Origin: Chara braunii
Taxonomy: Eukaryota; Streptophyta; Charophyceae; Charales; Characeae
Assembly (NCBI GenBank): GCA_003427395.1
Contig: BFEA01000448.1
Span: 846,323-866,499, forward strand
Direction: 5' to 3'
Length of the DNA: 20,177 nt
Every line of letters begins with the position of its first letter. Position 1 is the stretch's first letter. Made by a program: the position numbers and the translations under genes. Positions 1 to 8,458 of the stretch are shown one piece after another. The notes beneath the pieces were generated by a model. It was not told where the DNA came from. It worked only from the letters and a program-made list of their open reading frames with translations, and made no database searches.

Positions 1-92
<92 letters not shown>

Positions 93-107
93 CCTCCCTC
101 TCCCCTC
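1..107 (+). repeat. (TC)n microsatellite and pyrimidine tract at left end
   Basis: A nearly pure TC dinucleotide run covers about 1-92 with one interruption near 73, and grades into a C/T-rich tract to about 120. The right end read inward also begins with a pyrimidine microsatellite (TCTA units, then TC-rich), so both outer termini have the same strand composition. Confidence 0.95.
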
Positions 108-544
108 ATCTTCCTCCATTCCTTCAAAATTCCTTGACCCCTAAAGCCTTCCGTCACCCCTTCTCCTCCATGGCATGTGACTAACTTCTATCCTCACCGT
201 TACATTGCCAGGGAACGAACGGAAAGGAACTTGGTCCTCACTTGGTGGAGAGCGAGGGCAAGGGAAGGGCTGCCGGTCCCTTGTGCCACCAAGAAGGAAA
301 TGAGACTATTGAGGACGTTGGTGAGAGGAAAAGGGAGTGTTGTTTTGGACAAGGTCAGTCGACTCAACCACCTCCTCGACTGCATGCCTGAGTAAGAAGA
401 GTGTGGTTTGACTGTGAGGAAGGAAGGAAGGCACCCAAAAGCATGGAAAAGGAAAGGGAGGACTTGGACTTGCATGAGGGGCGGTGTGTTGACCCCATCC
501 GGGATGGACGTATGCGATTGTCATGTTTATTTGGATGTGTTGCA

Positions 545-551
545 GGTAAGT
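545..551 (+). promoter_or_regulatory. Possible 5' splice donor in left leader
   Basis: The sequence at 542-551 reads GCAG then GTAAGT, a full match to the eukaryotic donor consensus. The mirrored place in the right arm (minus strand, intron side starting at 19594) reads GCAG then GTGAGT, so the donor is preserved in both arms although the neighbouring bases differ. A possible matching acceptor is the CAG ending at 3003. The tract before that acceptor is not clearly pyrimidine-rich, which weakens the idea. Confidence 0.3.
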
Positions 552-999
552 GGCTTGGACGACTTGACAATGAAGGGATTGTGCGACATGGGACCGTAAT
601 GAGGAGAAGGAGGTTTGAATCTCGAACGGTCGGGATGCACTTTGGGCTTTGACGATTGCATGACTAGCGCGACCTGAAAAGACTAAGGGTCAGGGATGGG
701 GTTGAAGCCTGACTTTGCCGTGATGTGTGGTTGTGGCTGGGTCGCGAGTTTGGTAGGACTGCCTGGAAGGACTAAGGGCGGTCACGAGACCTGGGAGATG
801 TATGTGTAGGCCGACTAGAGGAAAGATAGGGGCTAGGGGCAAAGGGACGAGCCACCCCGATGATGCTGTAAGAAACTAGGGCCGTTAGTGAAGGAGTGCG
901 TGGCCTAAGGAGAACGCTTAGCCTACGCACCGTAAAAAAGAGAAAACTCTCAATGAAACTTCCTGGACTGCCTGAGTATTGGAAGGAGCAATTGCCTGG

Positions 1000-1085
1000 T
1001 AAGACAAACAGAGAATCGAAAACCTTACGCCTGCGGACCTAGACCAGTGAGGCTACCATCCGGCTAGAGGGCAGAGCTACATCCC
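1000..1085 (-). other. tRNA-like / SINE-head-like segment (weak)
   Basis: Read on the minus strand, this stretch starts GGGGATGTAGCTC, which looks like the 5' end of a tRNA. It continues with a degenerate A-box-like TAGCCTCACTGG and then a B-box-like GGTTTTCGATTC. The mirrored segment at about 19065-19140 on the plus strand keeps the GGGGATGTAGCTC start and the middle part. No cloverleaf can be drawn, so it is not a functional tRNA. A tRNA-derived SINE relic or an internal Pol III-like promoter are possibilities only. Confidence 0.15.
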
Positions 1086-1136
1086 CAATGTTAAGCTCTC
1101 TCGCCCTATTGGCCCAACCCCATCCATCTCATAGCA

Positions 1137-1300
1137 CTAGGTGCGGGTGCCCCTGGGACGAACGACCCGCGCTCTGAGAGTGAGCGTGGGCGGGTCGAGC
1201 CAAGTGGGACCCGCAGTGGGGTCGACCAAGGCTCGAAAGTCCTTCAGGGTTCGGCCCCGACAAAATGGTGGAGGTGACGGGCAAGGGTTAAATTGACCCA
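1137..1300. repeat. Conserved GC-rich block, left copy
   Basis: This GC-rich stretch is strongly conserved in inverted orientation at about 18840-19020. No open frame is shared between the copies. It may be a cis-acting control or recognition element of the arms; its function is not visible from sequence. Confidence 0.5.
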
Positions 1301-2509
1301 TATGATCTCGAGGAGGGCGTCCGACGCATGACCGAGAACACAAACGTAAAGATAAGGAATATGAACTTGTGTGTGCTCTATCCCCTGAGAGAATCAGATT
1401 TGAGGGTGGCTAGGCGCATGGCAAGGCCAGGCCCGGAGGAAGAACATGCATGTTTGCACTTTTACTCAACCATCTTCTTTGGAGATGACTCTAGTCCTCC
1501 TTCCCTTGGACTGATGTTCGTCAGGCCGGGGAAGCCTTGGGCAAGCCGCAGGTCGACCCTTCCTCTTCGTGTGAAAGAAGGGCTCCGGTTACCTGGCAGG
1601 CGGTTGGGATTCCGGGCCAGTCCGGGTTCCAATGAAAATCCCGCAGCGGAGTGATCCGACCGACCTGGGTGCTTCTCTGCTTCTCTTCGGAGCCCAGCGG
1701 GCTCCGTGCACCGCACTTAAATGCTTGAAGGAACCTCATATGAACACAAACGGTAATTGAGAAGGAACAATCGTGCCCTATGAACGGACACACAAGTGAA
1801 GATGAAGGGAATGAAGGGAGTTGCTAGACTCCAGGGAAAAACTAGCTCCCCCTTGAAGATGCTCACGAAAAGGAACCGGGCACTATGTATGAAAAGAAGG
1901 GGTGAGTGGCACAGGCTGTCCTGAGAGAAAATTTGTGAGCTATGGGTAGGAAGCGCTGGGTGCACCAGGGGAAAGACACTTATGTTATGGGTGTCCCACT
2001 TGGGGCTTGTGATTGCATGATTGGGATTTCGAGCGTCATGTCATTTGGAAGGAAAGAATTGGTTTGCGCCGGCCGGTGCAGGATGCGAACTGGTTGTCCT
2101 CTTGGAAGTTCACTGGGTTCCGTGTGTGGGGGTCGGGCCACCGGACTGTCAGGCAAGGGTTGGTCTCGTCGGCTGATTAGTAGCATTCTCACCCGAGCGG
2201 CCCGAGCATGGCTCGATGACCTTGCCCAGGCGGGATGTGAAACCTCTTCAGGCGGGGTGGCTGCTTGTCGGCGGACGGTAGGGGGACCACTGCATATGGG
2301 GCAAGGAAGGAGCCTCGGAGACGATTAAAAGCTTCTCGTAGCATGGCTTGGAAAAAACTGTTCCTTATCGGACCGATGGAAGTGAATGCCTGGACGACTG
2401 GCTCCAATGGCCCTACCGAGATGTGCGGGGTGATTCCCGAGATTAACGGTGGGTACACGAGCGGCAAGTCGGGATGGGGTATTCTTGGTAAGGAGGAAAG
2501 GGCGAATGC

Positions 2510-2635
2510 CTTGCCGAGACCTGGGTACCGCGCTCGCGATGGTTGAGCTGTGCTGGAGGTATGGGCTGAAAACCCTGCCGATAGTAACAGTGGAGAGACC
2601 ATTTCTGGGAAAAAGGTCGGTGAGGAGATGACCGA
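2510..2635. promoter_or_regulatory. Highly conserved non-coding block, left copy
   Basis: This is the best-conserved non-coding block I found between the arms (right copy at about 17525-17640). It includes an exact 24-nt identity at 2516-2539 that contains a GGTACC core. Short outward-reading frames here show mainly amino-acid-changing differences between the copies, which argues against coding. It lies about 400-520 nt upstream of gene A in each arm, so a promoter or enhancer role is a reasonable inference. Confidence 0.4.
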
Positions 2636-3032
2636 TCTATGTGCGACGTTTGCCTGGTTTTGCTTTTTGTGCCTCCCTCTGTAAAGTTTCCTGATGAATG
2701 TTGGAAGGGGACCGAGCTTCTAAGTCTATTCTCACCTCCAAGTCTAAGTCCGCACGAGTGAGAGAACATGAGGAAGAGGTTGGATAGGAGTCGGAAGGAA
2801 GTGGAACCAAGAAAAAGGAATGCGAGCCACTGATGATCGATTGGGGGGGGGACTGGTTAGGGACGTGGCGTTGGCTGATACGCTTGGAGGATGGGTAAAG
2901 AACTTTAGGGAGACCTTGATGAGGGGTCTCTAAAACAATGCTCATCTAGGATAATGGTAGACCTAACCCGAGGGCCGATTGGTGCGCTCATTGGACGAAA
3001 CAGGTCTTGGCCACCGGTATAAAGAAGGCAGG

Positions 3033-3836
3033 ATGGCGCAGTGGCTGGCGTCGCCAACCTACTCAGATGGACCAGAGATGCCGATAGATGTGAAGGGTGG
3101 GGTATCGGTCGTAATGCCAGAGGAAGGAACGTGGACGGACTTGGAGACGGCCTATCAAACCGTAATGCTGGCCGAAAGTGATGCCTTCCTATGGATTGAA
3201 ACGATGTGGACTAAGGTAACCTTGACCAGGATAATGCTGTGCCTATTTGACTTAGAGTTCCGGGGGAGTGTGGAAGCCCGGGGATGGATCTACCTGTCGA
3301 AGGAGAGGGAGACTGCGATGGTTGTCGAACTCGCCTTGGGGAAACTTCCATACAAACTGTTCAGGGAGGCCGAGCAGGAAGTAGTGTGGGCCGCGTGCCA
3401 ACGAGTGGAGATGACGATGAAATCGGTTGATGTGCGGGTAGAACTTGGGGATAGGGAAAACGTGCGGAAGCTGTACAGGACCCTAAGGTGTGTCATGCCG
3501 CCCTTCATGGTAAACGCAGTCTTTGGAGCCCGGAGTAGGTTGGTGCGAATATGCAGGGCCATGGCAGGGTTGGGGTTGCACCAGGGAGCCCGTCAGGATT
3601 TCTTCCGGCTGTCGGTCGAAATGGGACCCTTCGAGGGAAACTGGGCAAGGGAACTGGCCGAGATTTTAAACCATCTCAGCACAGACGGCCTGTTCGTCCC
3701 AAGTGAGGTGCACTGGCGGATAGTTTACATGAATGTTGCGGTAGGGGAAATCTTTTTAGAGGGTGTACGGAACCTGTGGCCTGAAGAGAATGAAGATGAC
3801 TCCGAGGAGGAGGACGAGATGAAAATCAAGGAATGA
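3033..3836 (+). CDS. Gene A: unknown family of about 260 aa (founding copy, left arm)
   Basis: This encodes 267 residues of a family I do not recognise. The start at 3033 was chosen over an upstream in-frame ATG at 2979 because similarity to A' begins at this Met-Ala, and the context (A at -3, G at +4) is favourable. Family landmarks, in order: a hydrophobic FLWIETMW near residue 55, GWIYLSK near residue 85, VMPPFMVNAVFG near residue 160, GPFEGNWARELAEIL near residue 205, IFLEGV near residue 245, then an acidic tail (EENEDDSEEEDE). The N-terminal half alternates in a beta-like way; the C-terminal half looks helical. There is no signal peptide or membrane segment. A' has exactly the same length and is about 70 per cent identical by eye, with many differences at synonymous positions, which indicates past selection on the protein. 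Gene B follows after 69 nt. Function unknown. Confidence 0.8.
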   Translation: MAQWLASPTYSDGPEMPIDVKGGVSVVMPEEGTWTDLETAYQTVMLAESDAFLWIETMWTKVTLTRIMLCLFDLEFRGSVEARGWIYLSKERETAMVVELALGKLPYKLFREAEQEVVWAACQRVEMTMKSVDVRVELGDRENVRKLYRTLRCVMPPFMVNAVFGARSRLVRICRAMAGLGLHQGARQDFFRLSVEMGPFEGNWARELAEILNHLSTDGLFVPSEVHWRIVYMNVAVGEIFLEGVRNLWPEENEDDSEEEDEMKIKE

Positions 3837-3905
3837 GATTTCTAGGAAAAAAAGGGGTTGAGGACGGAGTGGTTGGGTCGCGTGGGGGTGTGCAGGGAAT
3901 CGAGG

Positions 3906-4658
3906 ATGGCAAGGGAGCAAAGCTTGTGGGCGCGGATGTTTAGAGGATGGATACCTAGGAGGGTTGAGGGCGGGGTAGAGATGGTCTTGCCAACAAGGAA
4001 TGAGTGGCGCGGCGCGGCCTGCGACTGGGTGGGAGTAGAGATGGTACCGACTATGTCCTTTTTGTGGGTAGAACGGGTGTGGGATCCGGTTCGAGAAAAC
4101 GAGGCGTGGGATGAAATAGCCGAGGGAAACGTAGAAGCACTTGGGACGGTGTGCCTTTCGAAGAATGGGTGGTATATGTTTTGCACGCACCTAGCGGCGG
4201 GACGAGACTCGATGTGGATTTTAGAGGATGCCGAGCAGTTAACTTGGGAAATGGGGCAGGATTTTGCAAATGAGGGGTGGGATGAAGTGGGAAGCAGGGT
4301 CGTGATGGGGGGATGGGAGGACCTTAGGCTCCCCCACCAGTTAGTCCAGGTGAGGGTGCCGCATTTTGTTGCGGACTGGTTCGGAGGGTACGAACATATC
4401 CGTGCCGTAGCGGAATCCATGAACGAGGTAGAGATAGGCTTCGCCTGGTTATCAGACGCTTATTACGAGGCGTCATTGCGATTCGGGCCGTTTCACGGGA
4501 ACCGGGTTGAGGAAGTGGTCGAGATCCTGAAGGAACTTAAGGACTACCGACTAGAGGTAGGAGAGGAAGTCGAGGAGGCGATACTCCGTCGGGAAATAGC
4601 TGCAACGCCCTCATATGTAGGGGACGTCTTCTTGCTGTTTGAGGTCCTATGGATTTGA
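3906..4658 (+). CDS. Gene B: same unknown family, 250 aa
   Basis: This is a second, diverged family member of 250 residues. The in-frame ATG at 3858 was passed over because similarity to B' starts at the 3906 Met (MAREQ against MTREE) and the context is A at -3, G at +4. It keeps the same ordered landmarks: VEMVLPT near residue 25, FLWVERVW near 50, CLSKNGWYMF near 85, VPHFVADWFGG near 150, GPFHGNRVEEVVEIL near 200, and a C-terminal SYVGDVFLLFEVLW. Trp is frequent. No known catalytic motif, zinc finger, signal peptide or membrane span is visible. It lies 69 nt after A (72 nt between A' and B'), so the A-B pair was copied as a unit. It ends the left inverted-repeat arm. Function unknown. Confidence 0.8.
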   Translation: MAREQSLWARMFRGWIPRRVEGGVEMVLPTRNEWRGAACDWVGVEMVPTMSFLWVERVWDPVRENEAWDEIAEGNVEALGTVCLSKNGWYMFCTHLAAGRDSMWILEDAEQLTWEMGQDFANEGWDEVGSRVVMGGWEDLRLPHQLVQVRVPHFVADWFGGYEHIRAVAESMNEVEIGFAWLSDAYYEASLRFGPFHGNRVEEVVEILKELKDYRLEVGEEVEEAILRREIAATPSYVGDVFLLFEVLWI

Positions 4659-4883
4659 GTACGGACCTGGGAAGACAGGGGAATAGGGGGGATTGACTGG
4701 GAAAAGAAAGGGCATTGTACATTAAAAGAAGGGGTAGTGTACACAAGGGGGGGGGGGACCGAAATAGAGAGGGGGGGGGCTAGGGTAACTAGGAGACAAG
4801 GGGAGAAGACGAGAACCAAGGGAACTTGACTAACGTGGTGCATGCAGAAATCAAGAGCGAGGAGCGGGAGCAGGTAACGAGAA
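4659..4883 (+). other. B-C spacer with poly-G tracts
   Basis: This 225-nt spacer has no gene. It contains two long G runs, about 4747-4757 (11 G) and 4771-4779 (9 G), in a purine-rich setting with further GGG groups. It could form a G-quadruplex or act as a control region for gene C. It starts exactly where the similarity between arms ends. Confidence 0.5.
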
Positions 4884-5648
4884 ATGGCTAGGCGTATGAC
4901 GCTTTGGGAAACTCGGCCGCGAGGGATCTTGCCTCCACGTTTCTTGGATAGAAGGGTGGAGGTTAGCCTGCCCTCCAGGGGCGGGGTGTATAATCTGGTG
5001 ATGGACTGGGTTGGGGTAGAACTGGTAGATGACACGGTGTACTTGGTGGTGGAACTAGAATGGCGCGCAAGGGGTGAGTTTGGGGGCACCAATCTGGAGT
5101 TGCCAGGACGGGTGATCGCGACAGGGTCCCTATACTTGTCGGATGCGGGATGGCGGACCTTCGGGGTGGCCTTGGCGGATGGCGGTGAACCCGTACGGAT
5201 GTTTGACGGGGCGTGGCAGGTGACCTGGAGGGAAGGGTTTGCGTTCGCCAGCCCGGACCGGGATAACGTAACGGCGACCGTCCGGGTGGTCGAGGTAGGA
5301 ACTAGTATCTTGCCTTATGAAAATGTGCGCATGGTCTTGCCACCCTTTTTGCTTGAGCGAATGAGAGGGGTAGAACGTGCTGAGATGGCAGTAATAGCCC
5401 TGGATAGGTTGAGTTTTAGTAACATGACCGTCTATCGGGAATATTACCGAGCCTTTCTGGAACTAGGGCCGTTCGATGAGGAGGAGGAGTACGAGGTGCT
5501 AAACATTCTACAGGCCGTAGTGGGCACTAGACCTGGAATACCGACGGTAACCGAGGAAGTTGTGTGGGAGATAGCTAGGCGCGAGATAGGATGCGGGCTG
5601 ACGTATGTGGACGACGTCTGCCGGCTGTTCGAGGGGGTAGAAGAATAG
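4884..5648 (+). CDS. Gene C: same unknown family, 254 aa
   Basis: This is a third intact family member of 254 residues, with start context G at -3, G at +4, and Met-Ala like its paralogues. Landmarks: VEVSLPS near residue 25, YLVVELEW near 53, GSLYLSDAGWRTF near 85, VLPPFLLERMRGVERA near 150, GPFDEEEEYEVLNIL near 195 (the glycine-asparagine of the usual GPFxGN is replaced by an acidic run), and TYVDDVCRLFEG near the C-terminus. It is more diverged from A and B than A is from A'. It has no copy in the right arm, so it either arose after the arms formed or was lost on the right. No recognisable enzyme or structural domain. Confidence 0.78.
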   Translation: MARRMTLWETRPRGILPPRFLDRRVEVSLPSRGGVYNLVMDWVGVELVDDTVYLVVELEWRARGEFGGTNLELPGRVIATGSLYLSDAGWRTFGVALADGGEPVRMFDGAWQVTWREGFAFASPDRDNVTATVRVVEVGTSILPYENVRMVLPPFLLERMRGVERAEMAVIALDRLSFSNMTVYREYYRAFLELGPFDEEEEYEVLNILQAVVGTRPGIPTVTEEVVWEIARREIGCGLTYVDDVCRLFEGVEE

Positions 5649-5792
5649 GAGGGCAGAAAGGAAAAGCAAGCGGGAAGGTAGATGAGCGGGATTGGGCTAT
5701 AAGGGGGCTTGAAGAAAACTAAAAAGAGAGGTTCCTTTTTCCTTTTCCCCTTTTTTTTGTGCGTGGTGTATGCTGGGCGATATTCGCCAACA

Positions 5793-6579
5793 ATGGCAGA
5801 AAGACGCGTCCTTACGAACCGGCGGGACATGCACCCGCAACCGCCCATGGAAACCGGAGGCGGATGGGAAGTGTCACTCCCGGCAAGCTACATTGTCCGG
5901 GGGATAGATACGGAATGGCGGGCTGTGACCCTAGGATGGAATCAGGCTTTCATGCTAGTTGAATGCCTATGGGGTGGCATGAGATTCGATAGGGGGCCAT
6001 GAGACGACTTATATACTGACCTCAGGGTGACAGGGACTCTATATTTCCCAGAAATCGGGTGGCAAATGTTGGGAACTGGACTGACCTTGGGGCATGGGTT
6101 GTTACCAGTGTTTCGGAGGGCATTCAGGGTCCTGAACCGGATAGGCCATGAGGTTAGGGGAAGACGAAATGTGGGATTAAGGATGCGAGTAGAAGTAGGG
6201 GGATGGCAAGACTTTAGGGCCCCTATGTCTGGACTGCGCTCCCGGGTGCCCCGGTTCATAAGTTGATTTGGTTTTTGGGAGTCTCGCGCGGGCAAGGGAC
6301 CTGGTGAATTCAACCGTAATCTGGGAACGCTACTTCTCACCACAGGCCACGGGGATGTTCTATAACGTGGCAGTAAAACACGGACCGTTCTGGGGAAATC
6401 GGGCGCGAGAATTGCTGGAACTTCTTGAGATCCTGATATTCGGAACGCCCTGTCTGTCGTTTGAGGAATACGAGCCAATAATCATAAGGGAGATCGAGAT
6501 GGGGGCGAAATATCTCGCAGGGGTGGCAAGACTATTTGAGGAACCGGATGAGAGGGAGAGACTGGAAGAGCCAGCATAG
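5793..6579 (+). pseudogene. Gene D: fourth family member, broken
   Basis: Similarity to A-C starts at the Met at 5793 (A at -3, G at +4), with VSLPAS near the N-terminus and then FMLVECLW. A TGA at 6000-6002 interrupts the frame, which continues with GTLYFPEIGW. At about 6262-6268 a single-base frame change plus a TGA (6264-6266) occurs, and the last third is in another frame: VFGSLARARDLVN, GPFWGNRARELLELL and AKYLAGVARLFEE. The total length (787 nt) is one base off a multiple of three, in agreement with one indel. Losing the frame in only one or two places suggests fairly recent decay. It lies 144 nt after C. A poly-T/pyrimidine tract at about 5731-5758 precedes the start. Confidence 0.75.
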
Positions 6580-6873
6580 GAAAGATGCCGGGAAAGATGG
6601 TAGAAATAAGAACCAAAGGGAAAGAAAAATAGGTATAAAAAAACCGATTGGATGGCCGCGACCAGGTCTACCATGGGTTGAACACATGCCAGGAAAAAGG
6701 GGGGGGGGAGAGACGCCGTTGCAACCAAAGGTGCGACTAAGATACCTTGGATAAGCAAAGGGACGAGCAAAAAGGGGTAAAAAATAGGCAATTCTAAAGG
6801 CTAAGAGAATTATGTGCGATTGCCAAAAAAAAAAATTCCTTCTTCCATATCATAGGGCTAGAGGAAGGAGAAC
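6580..6873 (+). promoter_or_regulatory. D-gag spacer; possible gag-pol promoter
   Basis: This 294-nt spacer has no gene. It has a TATA-like TATAAAA at about 6634-6640, a run of 10 G at about 6699-6708, and an A-run at about 6825-6835. In an ordinary Ty3/gypsy element this place would hold the end of the 5' LTR and a tRNA primer-binding site. I see neither a match to the usual initiator-Met primer site nor a direct repeat of this stretch downstream of pol. Confidence 0.3.
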
Positions 6874-8458
6874 ATGGACACGGGAGACAAGGCTGGAAGT
6901 CAATTGAGGGACGAAAATCAGGACGTAGAGGACGACGTAGATCAAGAAGAGCGGGACCTAGGGGATCGGGGGTCGACAAAAAAGTCACTAGGAGACAGGG
7001 AGAGGAGCAAGGACGTTGTGCCCGGGAAAGATTCAGGAAAGAGAGGGGGAAGTAAATGGAGGACTCCGGGAACCAAGGAAGTCAGAGACAGGGAGAGTCC
7101 GACACGTCAACAGCCCGAGGGGGCGGAGCCGAAAAAGGTCAGGCTAACGAATGCACGGAGAAAGCTAGCAAAAGTAGACAGACGCATGGTAGAATACAGG
7201 GCAAATCTATTGGAAGAGATCATGAACGATGCCGAGAAAAATGCCACTGATGACAGGACGTGGGAAGAAGGGGAACTGGACCTCGGGCAAGGAAGCCAGG
7301 ATGGGGATGCTGGATGGGGATGCACAACACAGGAAGGATCGGCCCAGAGACACGAGGGATACCCCAACAAGGAAAGGGAAAGAAGGAATAGAATTCCTTA
7401 GGGAGGATACTGATAGACCAGTCAATCCACCCCTACTGGACAGCGGAGCAAGCCGACCCTCGGCGTCGCCTGTAAGTGCAAAAGGATGCGAGGGACTCTG
7501 GAGCCTGAGCGAAAGGGTGCTAGGATGGTTTGATCCGGAAGGGATCGCAAAGCCAAAAGGGCAACTCAATTTTAGCAAGGAAGGCGCCGGTCCGAGTTCC
7601 GCTACAGGACCTGGGATGATTGAGGGAGGGCTTAGGAAGGTGGTGTCGTCCCTCACGAGTGCTCTAAGCAAAAACCAGGGATACTTGGCCGACGCCAAGA
7701 AAAAACCGACTTTCGATGGCGAAAACATCACCAAGTTCCTAATCGATTATGAAAATCTAGCAGCCGTACTAAGATGGACTGAGGAGGAAAAGATGGAGCA
7801 CCTAGGCCAGCATGTGCCACTCAACCTAGGTAGGGACATAATGGCAATCGTCGCAACAAGCGGATCATGGAAAGAGGCCAGGGACATGATGATGAGGAAG
7901 TATCTAGCAGACGAACAGATGGCCACGGAGGCGGAAAAATCTACAGTGCAGAGGAAGCATTCCGCAACATACAGCGACTTCCTAAGGGAGTTTACTCTGG
8001 TAGCACTACGAATCCCCGGAGTGATGGACCGAATAATGAGCAAGTACTTCCTAAAGCAGTTCACCGAGTTCGACAAAGGTAAGATTTTGTCCGCCTACCA
8101 GCAGACAGCAAAGTTCATGAACACTAGAGACGTAGATTTCAACACTATAACGGACATTGCAGAGAAGATGGCGGTGACCGACTCGTTGGCCCTGCTAAAA
8201 AAGGGAGAAATCATAGATTTGACAGGCAAGACTGGAGACAAAGTGAACAAAGGAATCGAACGCCTGCACGAGCGGGTCCACGGGGTTGACGACAAGATAG
8301 AGAGAGTAGAGAATGCCTTACTGGTGATGCAAGCCCATGTCTCGCAAACGCAAGCAGTACGACCCCCCCTCCCGCCACAAGAGGCAATCGTACCGCCAAG
8401 GATAGCCAACCGCGGTAATAATCGAAAGGACCCGGGCAATGAGCAGTGCAAGCGATAG
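6874..8458 (+). pseudogene. gag: Ty3/gypsy gag (frameshifted)
   Basis: This is the structural (capsid-nucleocapsid) protein of the retroelement. The N-terminus (6874-about 7380) is very charged and low in complexity, then the frame changes somewhere in 7300-7395, and the capsid-like part runs to 8458. Seen: KPTFDGENITKFLIDYENLA near 7705, the F-x-G...FL..YE pattern typical of Ty3/gypsy and related gag proteins; a helical region to about 8200; a SIM-like IIDLT near 8212; a possible coiled coil near 8250-8330; and a Pro-rich linker. The CCHC zinc knuckle starts with a Cys at 8447, then a frame change removes the second Cys; the VGHFARMC half is read in the pol frame from 8458. Start context is good (A at -3, G at +4). 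Inferred: ancestral full-length gag, now inactive. Confidence 0.8.

Larger units (their letters stand above)
108..3032 (+). other. Long non-coding leader of the left arm
   Basis: No convincing gene lies in this 2.9 kb stretch. Open frames here are short, and their frames are not kept in the inverted copy (17150-20070), although the DNA itself is. It holds a consensus 5' splice donor at 545/546 (CAG then GTAAGT), a conserved GC-rich block at about 1137-1300, a conserved block at 2510-2635 that keeps an exact 24-mer with the right arm, a run of G residues at about 2843-2851, and a CAG acceptor-like site ending at 3003, about 30 nt before the gene A start. Inferred: a promoter and a spliced 5' leader for the inward-reading genes. 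Confidence 0.5.
1..4658 (+). repeat. Left terminal inverted repeat arm
   Basis: This arm is the inverted counterpart of 15518-20177. Matching blocks occur in the same order at similar distances from each end: about 190-400 with 19780-19940, 880-1000 with 19150-19260, 1137-1300 with 18840-19020, 1500-1720 with 18430-18630, 1930-2095 with 18055-18220, 2510-2635 with 17525-17640, gene A with A', and gene B with B'. An exact 24-nt match lies at 2516-2539 and 17611-17634 (inverted). By eye the better non-coding blocks match at roughly 80-90 per cent, with many small indels between blocks. The similarity stops with gene B; genes C and D are outside the repeat. Confidence 0.9.

Noticed and set aside
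1942-2328. 128-residue ORF in the left leader
   Set aside because: Its mirror copy has a stop at the sixth codon and then loses the frame, although the DNA is similar.
2189-2602. Outward-reading ORFs in both arms that start with MVSPL (2189-2602 minus and 17549-17986 plus)
   Set aside because: The frame is shared only briefly, then shifts; in the shared frame most differences change the amino acid. The DNA is conserved, not a protein.
6845-6860. Primer-binding site for initiator tRNA-Met
   Set aside because: Only a partial match to the usual TGGTATCAGAGC pattern and no LTR end next to it.
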